NCBI GenBank assembly: GCA_900073065.1
Contig: FJOG01000013.1
Location: 833,227-897,226, forward strand
Origin: Phialocephala subalpina
Taxonomy: Eukaryota; Ascomycota; Leotiomycetes; Helotiales; Mollisiaceae
DNA: 64,000 bases
Reading direction: 5' to 3'
Shown here piece after piece: positions 9,443 to 20,500 of this stretch. Numbering within the stretch: the first letter of the stretch is position 1; every line of letters starts with the position of its first letter. A program made the position numbers and the translations under genes. Under the pieces are notes generated by a model. That model did not search any database. It had not been told where the DNA came from and saw only the letters and a program-made list of their open reading frames with translations.

Positions 9443-11861
9443 TGATATATCACACAATATGGGACGAGAAATGGGCTGTCGAAGGCCAGTAATGACCTGA
9501 TGACGGACTAAAGGGACGAAAGAAGTAATGCAAAAGAAGATAGAAAGACGCTCTGAACCCTTCGACACTGGGTCTAATCTCCTTGTGGTAACTGTCAAAC
9601 GGCAAGCTTTCATGCGTTTCTGACGTCCGTCTCGAGACCTTGCTTGTGGATACGCCAAGAATTGCTTGTTCAACGTCCCGGCCTGCCATGATGGAGATCT
9701 ATCTCACAGTCTCACTCCAAACAAGTGAGAGACCTCCGACTTTCCGATTCCAGTAAACCCACACGCAAAATGCCCATCCACGTCACTGGGTGAAGATTAA
9801 AGTTGAGACGAAGGCGGGAGGCTCCTGTTTTGATGATCAGCCTGCCATCATGCGACCGCCCGGTGCAGGGTAAATTAATGAGATCTTGTTATGCCTGAAT
9901 GTCCGACCAGAATGTTTTGAGGGCAGCCGAAAGGCAGTTGTGGAAGACGATCTGGCGATTCCAGGGGGTCGAAAGGGGGGCCTCGAAACCGGCTGAGGCG
10001 CAAGCGAGTTTCGTCCAGCCTCGTGCAGCCTTCCCTGAGACGCCAAGCTTCCTGCGCCAGGGCCAATTCCACGGCTGCGATCGATCCATGAGCTTAATCG
10101 ACGGCTGAGTGGGCTCGAGGACAGCAACAATACGCAGAGTTACGTCGAAATGGCAGAATACGATACGCAGAGGAAGTGGAAGGTCTGGAAGAATCCGGGT
10201 TTGGAGGGTAGGAGTGGAGGGTAGGAGTGGAGAGGAGAGTAGGCAAGCGGAGTCGAGGGAGGTCGAATCTTTGACCAAATTGACGTGTGCCGGAAGGGAC
10301 GACGCGGTCTTCTGGAGTCCAATCGAAGGCATCGCCCTGCGTACTAGCGAGACTGGCCGTGCTGCCCCTATTTTGAGCGAGACCATAGCTTAGCGGAGAA
10401 AGAGTAAGTAGTCAAGACCTTGTGACATGACGCCCCAAGAGTCCAAGAATCTGACAATTCTTTCCAACATCATGTCATGAGATGCAAGAAGTGGAAACAA
10501 TATAACTTACATTGCTCTCTGAATGGACAAGGCGCCGAGCCGTTTTCTATGTAGTGTGTACTGTACCCTCGTATACCGGCGCGAATGCAGGATTGACGTT
10601 GCGATCTAGCCATGATAGCACTTTACGCGCCTTGGAACGCCTCTTGTGACAAAAGCGCATCTCCCATCGAACCAATAGGCGACAGTACGCGCTCTTGGAA
10701 CACTCGCTGCTTTGGTGAGGATCCGGCCAGGATGCACATGTGGCCTCCTGGGATTCTTGTTACCAAATGGAACCAAGTGGTGTTCGTGTTGCAGCAGGGA
10801 GGTCGTGGCTTGGGTTCTCTTGTATGATGTTCTCCAGGCTTGGAACCCTCGGGCTCTCATGCATCGAGGACCTTACCGGTACACTGCTCACCTCACCCAA
10901 CAGTCGACTGTCTGATCCTGAAAGCAGTGCCCGATTCTTCCTAGCGGACCAGCCCGACCATTGTGTGTTTGTTCAAGCAGCGAGCAGCCGTCTCCATCGT
11001 GGACGTGCATCTTGAAGCCTTCACATCAAGCCACGCATCGCCGGCACCATTTATCAACTGTCAGGGCGCCCTCGGACTTCCACAACACATCGCAACCGCT
11101 CTCCTCGCACCGCACGCTGCATATCGCTATCGATTGTGCTCGGAATCTAGTCACATCACAGCACATTCTTACAGTACACAAAATCCAAGAACGCTATCCT
11201 CGCGGCTGGCAAGAATAGCTCTCCCAATAGACGCATCCCTTCCTTGCATGAAAGTGCTCCACTCTAGCTCGGACCAGGACCAGGCCCCGCGCTCCCAATT
11301 CGACATTGTGTTACGCGCTGAACTCGTTGGCCACCCACTCAATTTCTTCCCACACCTGCTCCAAGCCTCTTCCAACCACTCACTTCATCCAACAGCTGCG
11401 AGCCAGCCGGATCGTACCTTACATCTTCTGGGTCAACCCTATTTCAGTCTTTTTGACATCTTACAACTCTTCGTGGTCTTGCTAACGACTTCGACACATT
11501 CCTTCCGCATCGAACATCTCGCAGCCACTGTCCCGCACCGGTATCAGCAGTCAGAACACTAAAGTAATAGCAACGGAAACCCCGCTTACGCCTATCAACC
11601 GCCCGCCCCTAACCATTAGGATATAGAAGGGAGATTGGAAGCATTTGGGAAAAGAGCACTCGAAAATATCGACAGATTTAGGAGGAAAACTTCAGGGCGT
11701 CAACTGTTGGTCGAAGCACTGGATTGTGTCGGAACGAAATTTTGGTCCTGACTCGCAACATCTCGAGTTCCACACCGACATACGGCTGGTCGCTTTGTGA
11801 GCGACCAGTGATTTGAGCGACGAAGGATTGGGAATAGGAATTTTGCACTTGCATCGTAATA
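9443..11861. other. Intergenic 2.4 kb, long region upstream of NoxR
   Basis: No gene can be supported. Overlapping frames on both strands at 9837-10393 and a plus frame of 199 codons at 10963-11562 lack motifs; the latter begins and ends without splice signals and is rich in His, Ser and Pro, as pyrimidine-rich leaders often are when translated. A short direct repeat of GTGGAGGGTAGGA occurs near 10204-10230. Most likely it holds the NoxR promoter and leader. Confidence 0.35.
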
Positions 11862-13721
11862 ATGTCTTTGAAACAAGTGAGGACTTTTGGGAGCGGAAAG
11901 TTCGGGGCGGGTTACTGACATTCGAAATAGGAAATCGAGACTTGGGTGGCGGCACTTGGCCACTACGACAATAATGAGTTCGATGAGGCGCTGAAAGAGT
12001 TCGATGGCATTTCAGATACCTCGAAGATTTTGTTCAATTGTGGTGTCATTCACGCCACGCTTGGAGAGCATGAGAAAGCGGTTCGTACTTTTGCTTGGCC
12101 TCCGATACATGAGTCTAACTACGCGCAGGTCGAATGCTACCAAAGAGCGGTGCGGCTCGATCAGTACCTCGCCGTGGCATACTTCCAGCAGGGTGTATCG
12201 AATTTTTTGGTTGGCGACTTCGAGGAGGCATTGGCGAATTTCAACGACACACTTCTATACCTGAGAGGGAACAACATGATCGACTATGCACAACTTGGTC
12301 TCATGTTCAAATTATATTCTTGCGAGGTTCTCTTCAACCGTGGTCTCTGTTATATATACTTGCAGCAGAAGGAGGCTGGAATGCAGGATTTCTCTTTCGC
12401 TGTTAAGGAAAAGGTTGTCGAGGACCACAATGTCATCGACGAGGCGATCAGGGAAGAAGCAGAGGTATGGATGAAGAGCTGAAGTACTGTCTCAACTTTG
12501 CTAACTGGTCCCAGGGTTATACCGTTTTCTCAATTCCCGTCGGAGTCGTATACAGGCCCAACCAGGCCAAGGTCAAGAACTTGAAGACGAAGGATTACTT
12601 GGGCAAAGCTAGATTGGTCGCTGCTTCGGACAGAGCAAATGCTTTCACAGGATTTGCAGGATCAGAAATCAAGAATGTGAGGATTTTTGGATTTTTGCTT
12701 CACGTTTCAGAATGGTGCTGACTTGAGACAGGCTGGCAAACTCGATGTTAAAGACGACCGACCACCAGAGAACCTCTCCTTCGCTGCTACGAATCTTGTC
12801 AAACCGGGTCTGTCGAGCAAGCGCCAACAATCAGAACCACCCATTGGCCGAAATGTGTTCCCGCCAACACCGCCACCCGAGGCCGACAAAGCTCAGCCAA
12901 GTCAGATGAGTCGAGGTGCATCTGTTCGGAATGGACCCAAGCCAATGCCCGCGAAGTTGAACATTGAGAAGGCCCGGCCCAATGAGAGATACGAAGTCCG
13001 TGAAGATCCGCGTGAAGATGCGAGGAGTCCACCTCAACGACGTGGCACATCGAGAACAGCCTCCGAACCCAGAGGACCACCCTCAAGACAATACTCACAG
13101 GATACCAGACGGCCACCGCCACAAAGGAGAAGATCGGAAGAGGAGGAAGAGGATGGCTACCCCGATGAGCTGTACGATATGTATTCTGGCGGATCCCGAA
13201 GCAGTCGACAGAACGGCCGAAAACAGTCTCAACGCTACATCGAAGAAGAGGAAGAATATGCCAGTGACTACGATGACGGATCCTTCGACGAGAACGACTT
13301 CGAGATGGTCTCCCGAGGACCTCCTCCTCCACGATCACGTGCTCCTTCCACAGCTGGCGGACGAGGCTCATCTCGGAGACCAGACATCCGCAAGATCCGA
13401 GTCAAGGTCCATGCAGAAGATGTGAGATACATCATGATTGGAGCTGCGGTTGAATTCCCCGATTTGGTCGACAAGATAAGAGAGAAGTTTGGGTTACGCA
13501 AGCGTTTCAAGATCAAGGTCCGAGATGAGGATATGCCGAATGGTGATATGATCACGATGGGTGATCAGGACGATTTGGATATGGTGCTTATGGCTGTTAA
13601 GTCGGCAGCGAAGAAGGAGCGTTTGGATATGGGCAAGATGGAAGTGAGTATCCCTCCACCCGTCTTTCACCAACAACCGAAAATGCTAATAATTCGATAG
13701 GTCTGGATACAAGAAGTCTAA
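11862..13721 (+). CDS. noxR: NADPH oxidase regulator NoxR (p67phox-like)
   Basis: Cytosolic activator of the fungal NADPH oxidases NoxA/NoxB, working with Rac GTPase; controls superoxide production for hyphal and fruit-body development. Six exons 11862-11876 (five codons), 11931-12080, 12129-12464, 12515-12676, 12732-13643 and 13701-13721 give 531 residues. The N-terminal part to about residue 170 has TPR helices (KILFNCGVIHATLGEHEKA, VAYFQQGVSNFLVGDFEEAL, VLFNRGLCYIYL). An activation-domain-like segment follows (EGYTVFSIPVGVVYRP). The middle is a Pro/Arg/acidic disordered linker (about 250-410). The C-terminus is a PB1 domain (IRVKVHAEDVRYIMI, FKIKVRDEDMPNGD, MGDQDDLD). Every junction keeps frame. 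As in other fungi no SH3 domain is seen. Confidence 0.95.
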
Positions 13722-14182
13722 GCAGGCGCTTCGATTCACGACGTAATGATTTCGTCTCTTTTTCCTTGAATTCATTTTACATATCGAAGAATATATACCA
13801 GCGAGCGATCTTGCATCACAGAACCTAGATTGGGGATGGAGTCTAAAGTTGTTTTTCCCGTATATATAATTCCTGGAGTAGGTTCGGGTGGCACTACTGA
13901 GTTAGCTGAGTCTGCGTCTGTGACGGATGGCTCATGTATGTGGGATGTGGAATCTATCTGATGATATGGTTGGGAGAATGGTAGCTAGCTCTGCATATCT
14001 GAATGAGCTTGTTGTAGTTATACAATTGTCTGTCCTCACTCATTTATTCTTTGTCTACTTTCTCGAATCTTCAGTTCTTGTTGCATCTCATAAACATTAT
14101 ATACCAATCAATACCCCCTTACCACCCACAACGCCACCCCAACTCCCCAACACCTACTGTAAGTCCCTTCCTTCTCTACTCA
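13722..14182. other. Convergent intergenic region
   Basis: 461 bp between the 3' ends of noxR and the hemerythrin gene. AT-rich after the noxR stop with TATATA-like stretches, as expected of 3' UTRs. No gene seen. Confidence 0.4.
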
Positions 14183-15221
14183 TCACATAGGCATCCTCCT
14201 CATCTCCTCCAAGCTCCAATACCTCCTCATATTCTCCGCCCCCAACGTCCTAACCTCCTGCTCCAAATGTTTCCACAGCACCTCTCCCCAACTATCCATC
14301 TTTGTCTTCAAAACCCTTAATTCTAACTCTGTCTCTCCGTTTCTACATTTCTCTAGATATGATTCGAGAACTTCCATTCCTGCGTGGATTTCTTTGTGCT
14401 GGCGGAGGAGTTCCGCTGCGTTGCGGCCGTTCTTGTGAGAGTTAGTGCTTTTCTTTGGATGGTTTTGGGGAATTTGAAGGGGGGTTGATGGGGTTGCGAG
14501 GAATGGGCGAAATGGAGGGGAGGGGAACATACCTTGAATTCTGGCATTTTTCGGGCGAGGACGGGGAATATGTGTGCCTCTTCTATCGAGTGGTGGGTTT
14601 CGAGGTGGGAGACGAATTGGAGGCCTGTTTGGAGGAATTGTCGCAATGAGAGGTTAGTGGGTCGTTTGTTGTTCTCGCAGGCGGAGTAGAGGAGGTTCCA
14701 GGAGTGGCGGAAGTGGTTGTGCTGTTATCTGTCAGTTATTGTCTTTTTTTTTGGTCTGAAGTGAGGGGAGGATGGTCTGGGAAGGGCAAGTGGAGAGGAG
14801 AGCGTACAAAATAATCCATATGCTCAGCCATTGAGTTATACACCCTGAAATCTGCGGCGCTGAGTTTCGGCAACGTTGGCTCTTCTGCCTCCTCCTCCTT
14901 CTTCACTTCCTCTTTCCTTTCCCCTGCAACATTGTTCGCTTTCATCTTATCACATAAAGCCCCTTCTCTCCCCTCGTTCCCATTCAAGATCTCAGCTTCA
15001 GTTGAGGCAGGTTTAGCTAATCGCTCCACCTCACTCAACTCCTCTTTCCCCAAATCTGCCATTATAGTTTTGAAGTCCTGGAATGCGGGAGGTGAACAGG
15101 TGAAGTTCCTTCTGCAGATTGGGTATTGGATTGCTGGGATTGTCTGGAAAGTTCGAAAAGCAGAAGTGCGGCAAATAAATCGTGTGAGGATAGGGATGAA
15201 GGAGAGGAGGGAGGAGCGCAT
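14183..15221 (-). CDS. Hemerythrin-like HHE domain protein, possibly mitochondrial
   Basis: Four-helix protein of the hemerythrin/HHE family, expected to bind a di-iron centre; the cellular role of fungal members is poorly known. Exons 15221-14808, 14721-14533 and 14431-14183. Metal-ligand signatures are spread over the exons: SMAEHMDYFHNHFRHSW, QFVSHLETHHSIEEAHIFP and LLRQHKEIHAGMEVLESY, giving the His/Glu pattern of the family. Starting at 15221 gives 283 residues with an Arg/Ser/Phe-rich N-terminus (RFICRTSAF, CRRNFTCSPP) that looks like a mitochondrial presequence. Starting at 15062 (MADLGKEEL) gives 230 residues without it. An acidic/Lys segment (EEVKKEEEAEEP) precedes the domain. The longer start is preferred but not certain. 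Confidence 0.85.
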
Positions 15222-17559
15222 TGAGGATTTTCTTGTATCGAATTGGAGTCTGGGGGAGGCATGGTGGAAGATATATTTTCAGAACTAGGGAGCAGAGGGA
15301 GGCTGAAGACCCAAATAGGAGCAACGTGAATGGTGGATGTTGGTAGTGAGGTGGGTATTTTTTTGCTGACTGAGGTGGTGCTGGTTATCGATAAGCAGGC
15401 CGAGGGTTGTCCGAGACAGGCTATGTGCGAGTGCGTCTCGCGCTCGGGTGCTTCCTTCCTCTTCGACAAGATAGAAAAGTTATTTATCGCCACGGACTTT
15501 ATTAGTCAGAATAGCTAATCCGGTCTTCGAGTAGTGCTTGAGGATTTAAATTAGTTTGCGATTTGGAAGACATTTCTTCAAGCCACTATCTCCTCGGCGT
15601 GTGATTTTGTCAAAGTGTCCATCGTTAGGTTATTTACTCCCGTTAGTTTTTTGCTAGCGTTGCTTGCTAGCTGTTCACGTATTCATCTATTTTACTTCGT
15701 GCTTTTGTCCAATATTTGCCGCAAATTTACCGTGCTCTCGTCTTGCTTTACTACCTTTGGCGCCGGAGTTGAACCCCTTCTTCCAAGCGTCTAGAAATGC
15801 CGTCCCAATTTCTTCCTTGCTGGAGCTTCTGTAGGATATGACCAACTTTAGTCCAAAGACTCCTTTGAAGGGAAATGAGCTTGTGGCCGCAGGTCTTATT
15901 GTCGAAGAATTGTTGCGCTGGAAATGCATCATTGCAGTTTTTTGACTATTGGTCTTGTAGCAAGTTGGGGTAGTATAACATGCTCGGAAATCAGTCCTCG
16001 ATGTCCAGCAAATTGCCAAGTCATTGTCGGACAACGGGCACTTATACTCTTATTGAATCTGTACAATAGGTCGAGGCTTCCTTAAACTATCTTTGTATTG
16101 AAAGCTAGAAGAACTCTGCAAGTTTTGAAGAAGCTTGGGCAAGCCGTTAGACGCTAGAACATCAGACCGCTGCCTAGATTCATTTTGCAATCGCGGATGC
16201 GAAGTCACGACTCAATCATCTTCTGTTTGATGAAAATCATTTGCACGTCCCACTCTTGGGAAAGCGAGCAAGCACAGAACTCGTGGATATATGACCTCCA
16301 GTATCAAACTGTCGTTGCCTTCTTAATTGGACACATCGGCCAGTGGATGAAGATGTGGAAAGAACATCCAGAAACTAGCATTGTTCCATCATATCTACTT
16401 CACAATGATCAAATTGTCTTCTATAGCCATATCCAGCCAGCTATGAGCACCTCCCCCAATCAGACGCTCGTGAAAGCTCTAGCCCTGGCGAGTTTTCTGC
16501 CTGGTACCTGCTGCAAGTTAAAGCCATGCTGACCATCTTCCTTAGGTGATATGTCTAAGTGTCTTCTGCTCAAACAGATGCAGGAGTTGAGTCTCGTAAT
16601 GTGTCCAATATAGAGTTCCTCGGAGACGAATATCTTGTAACACGATCTTTCTCGGCGACGAGATTTCTCAAAATGGAAGGTCCCCTGAATGAGATTTCAA
16701 AATGTTGTGCAGTAGAAGCAAAACATAAAGTACAGAAGTCGTCTGGAGATTGAGGCTACATGATCACAAGGAAGGTTTGTCTACTATAACTCCCACTGTT
16801 GTCAAAACCTCGCCATAAACTCAACTGTAGCTGCTGAAACCAGAGTCACTTATATACCATTTTCAACTGGTTAAAGACTGAATTCCAAGGCATTCACTAT
16901 CCTGTATTCACCTTGAAATCTCATGTTCGCCAGCCTCGTCAATCCAAACGAAGCCTTGCTCGCCAGACCGCAGTCCTGTTGTATTTAAGAAACCTCCGTA
17001 CGACCTCCTCCTTCCTTTTTTCATACTTTTTACAACCATCCTCCACCCTCTACCTCCTTCTTACTCTTTACAGCAACGCATCTTATCTTCTACTCTCCAA
17101 TACCAAAGAGTCGTTACCTGTTAATGCACTCAGCGCCTGCAAAGCTTGAGTGAGAATATTTCGTGGCTGTGGGCTCTATGGCCTCAATTCCCTAAATTCT
17201 TCAGGCTTCAGAAGACTTTTTGCTATCTATGGTCCCCACATGCAGTTGAAGAGCGCTTTTGCTACCCTTCATGCACTATCCATATTCACCACATACCTTC
17301 TATTCGTTCTTACCATAAATCCACTTCACATTCCTATTCTACTTCTTCTACTACACATCATTCCTTCCACACCTCTATCTCATAACACTTTATCCTATTC
17401 ATATCTTCCACCCCTTTGCGCACACACTCCATCATCACATTATCCCACGTCTGTTGGGCCAACCTCAAGTTGGACCACTTTTGGGATCTTTGGAAGATCA
17501 CATTTTGTGAATCTGTCTATCATCTTTACCAGTCTTGACAATATCTTGTCGAGACAAAG
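15222..17559. other. Intergenic 2.3 kb, no supported gene
   Basis: No recognisable gene. A minus frame (15687-16034, 115 codons) and plus frames (16185-16532, 17150-17563) lack motifs. The last 500 bp before 17560 are rich in C/T (for example TTCCTTCCACACC), typical of a fungal leader, and probably form the promoter and 5' UTR of the protease gene. Confidence 0.35.
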
Positions 17560-20500
17560 ATGAATCTTCTACGGGTGTTTGAAGCCTTGCTGCTTACTCT
17601 CGTGTCTTTGGTGGCGTCTCAGGCAGAGACTATTACCGTTGATATTACAACGCTCATGACAATCACTTCTTGCTATTCCACGGTCAGCAACTGTCCAGCA
17701 TCAACACATAAGAAGTCGTCCAGCGTGCATCTTATACCTCGTTCATCATCGCCTCTGAGAAATTCTACATCTTCGGTGGTTCGATCAACTAGGTCTCAAT
17801 TGTCCACATCAGACAAAGAGGCTAGTCAATATAGCACTCAGTATCCTCCATCGTCATATGGACAGGTCACTGCACCACCTCAGTATCGAAGCACGGTCAC
17901 ATCTCCTCCAGGAAGCGAATCAACTAGCCACTGCACATACGGCAGATGTCTTCAGCAAATTTTACATGCTTCAGTCACAGCTGAAGAGTTTTGCACGACA
18001 TACACACAGACCGTCAACACACAATGTGTCTATGATCAAGCAAACTTCCTATCAGATTGTTCTGACTCTCCAAGTGCGGTCTCCAGTGCGTGCACTTGCT
18101 TGATGAGTAGGACTCAATCCCATAAGGCTACTTCAACCTCTGGAATAGCACAGGCTACACGGTCTTCACTCGTATCACTTCCCGACGAGCAACGCACCAG
18201 CTCTCTGTCAGGATCAAGTTCAGCCTCGGTTTCATCAAGATTCTCGAAATCAGCAATCGGCACTTTTCAATCAGTGCCACCTGAGACCTTCACCACAGTC
18301 TTGACATCTGGGACGTCTTTCATTACTTCCGTGTTCACCTCTGCTCCGCCACAAAGACCCAGCAAACCACAAACCTTCACTACAGTCCTTACATCAGGGA
18401 CTTCTCTTATCACCTCGACCTTTGTCTCTGTTCCTTCGCCATCCAAGCAACCTGAGACCTTTATCACTGTCCTTACCTCTGGAGCTTCAAAAATCACTTC
18501 TATCTCTACTCCATCGCTGTCCGTCCAGCCCAAGACCTTTACTACTGTCCTTACTTCTGGAACTTCGAAGATCACATCCGTCTTCGCCTCTGCTCCGTCC
18601 CTGTCTGAACAATCTCAGACATTTACCTCTGTGCTTACATCTGGCACTTCGGTCTTCACCTCCGTCTTTACCTCCCTTCCAACACCATCGAAGCAGCCTG
18701 AGACATTTACTAGCGTGTTCACATCTGGCACTACCCGTATTAGGCGATCTTCACATCTCTACCGACGGTGCCTCCACTTGTGTCATCGGTTGTTACGTTT
18801 ACTTCGGAGGGCGCTACCTTTGAGTCAACGATCTTAGCATCCGGTCCTACGGATAGGAACTCGGCGTCTCAGGCTGGGTCGAGTCTATCTGGGGGTCGTT
18901 CTGGCCAGTCTTTGACCCCTTTCGTATCTGCGGGCTCAACAATGACTCGACCAGTCTCCTCAGCTTCAGCGTTGGTTGGTCTTAGTACAGGGCAGTCTTT
19001 GACGACCTTTGTTTCTAGAAGCTTAACGACCACCCAAGCTGTTTCTCCAACCAGTCTCCCAGAAGTAGCTTCTGGTACTGCCCAGCCGTTCAAGACATTT
19101 ACGTCCGGAGGCTCTGTTACAACCTTAGCCATTTCTTCCACCATTCCTCCAGGAGAAAGTCCTAGTGCTGCACGTTCATTCACAACATTTACATCTGGAG
19201 GTTCTATTATCACTCAGGCTGTTCCTCCTGCCAGTTCTCCAGAATCAAACCCTATTGCTGCGCAGTCCTTCACAACATTTACGTCTAAAGGCTCTGTCAT
19301 CACTCAACCGGAAACTTCGTCGGCCCCTATTCAATCTGGATCTGCTCCAGCTGCGTCAGGGACGAGCGGGATTCCACCCGCAATCTCGTTCACGGTTGTC
19401 TCTTCCGGAGGCTCCCTTGCCACAGTCCCAGTTTCTTCTGCTCAGTCTAGCATCAGTGCTGGGTTCTCCATCAGCATCCCTCACCAAGAATCCGCCGGTG
19501 GATCTTCAATGGGAGGTTCAAATGGATCGGGCTCTCCAGCATCAAGTCAAAACTCTCATTCCGCAGCTCCAGAATCGCAGAAGTCTGCTGGCCCTGAAGC
19601 ATCGTCTGATGCTCAGCCACCCAGCTCGTCGGGCAAGAACAATCCTGATGGTAGTAGTAAAATCCCTGCATCCACGACTCCACCTAGTGCTGGTGCAACT
19701 CCGACTTCAAGCGGTGCATTACAAACATCGATGACTGGCTCAGGGAATGTATCTACGGTATCAGTCACAGGAACAGCTACACTCCCGACAGATGGGCTCT
19801 CATATCAGGAGACCTCTGGTTTGGCCGGAGACCAATGGATCACAGTCATTACAAACGGGCATACGTCTGTAGGCCTTGCCGTGCATGGGCGTAATGGCCA
19901 CCACTACGAAATTATCTGGGGACTTTTTAGCCTGCTATTCTCGTGGGAATGGAATAAGAGATACGATCTGAGATTTCCAGATCTGAACTTCGACTTATCC
20001 TTTCACTGGCCTAAGTTTCCATGCGTCTTTTTCTGTGGAGGAGGAGGTGGGCCGCCCATCGGCGGCGGAGGTCCACGTGGATTAATCAGACGTCCTCAGT
20101 ACATTCAAACACTGCTAACGTGTAACAGCACCTGAACCCCCTATTGAGGATCCGCCACCAAAAAACGAGAAGAGTGAACCTTCAAAGTCTTCACAATCGA
20201 CTTCCTCTAGAAGCTCAAGCTCAAGCTCTTCATGTTCGGTTGCTACTGTCACGGGTTGCTTGACATCCTCGATTTATCTCGTCGACTCACAGGGAAGTAC
20301 GACCAGCACAATCACTACCAAGTCTTGCTCAACTGTTTCTACTTGCTCTATTACAGCGTCATCGAGTACTACTACGTCGACAAGCTCCGCTTCGGCTACG
20401 CCTACGTACTACCTAATTATCCCCAATAATGACAAGCCCCGAGATGTAGTTACGAGCTTCACTGAGAGACTGAAGGCAGAGACGAATGCGTCAACACTGT

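Noticed and set aside
9837..10393. Opposed frames of 97-165 codons on both strands
   Set aside because: Both strands are open over the same G/C-rich stretch, composition is unlike the neighbouring genes, and no motif is visible.
10963..11562. 199-codon frame upstream of noxR
   Set aside because: Low-complexity His/Ser/Pro-rich translation typical of pyrimidine-rich leaders; no domain.
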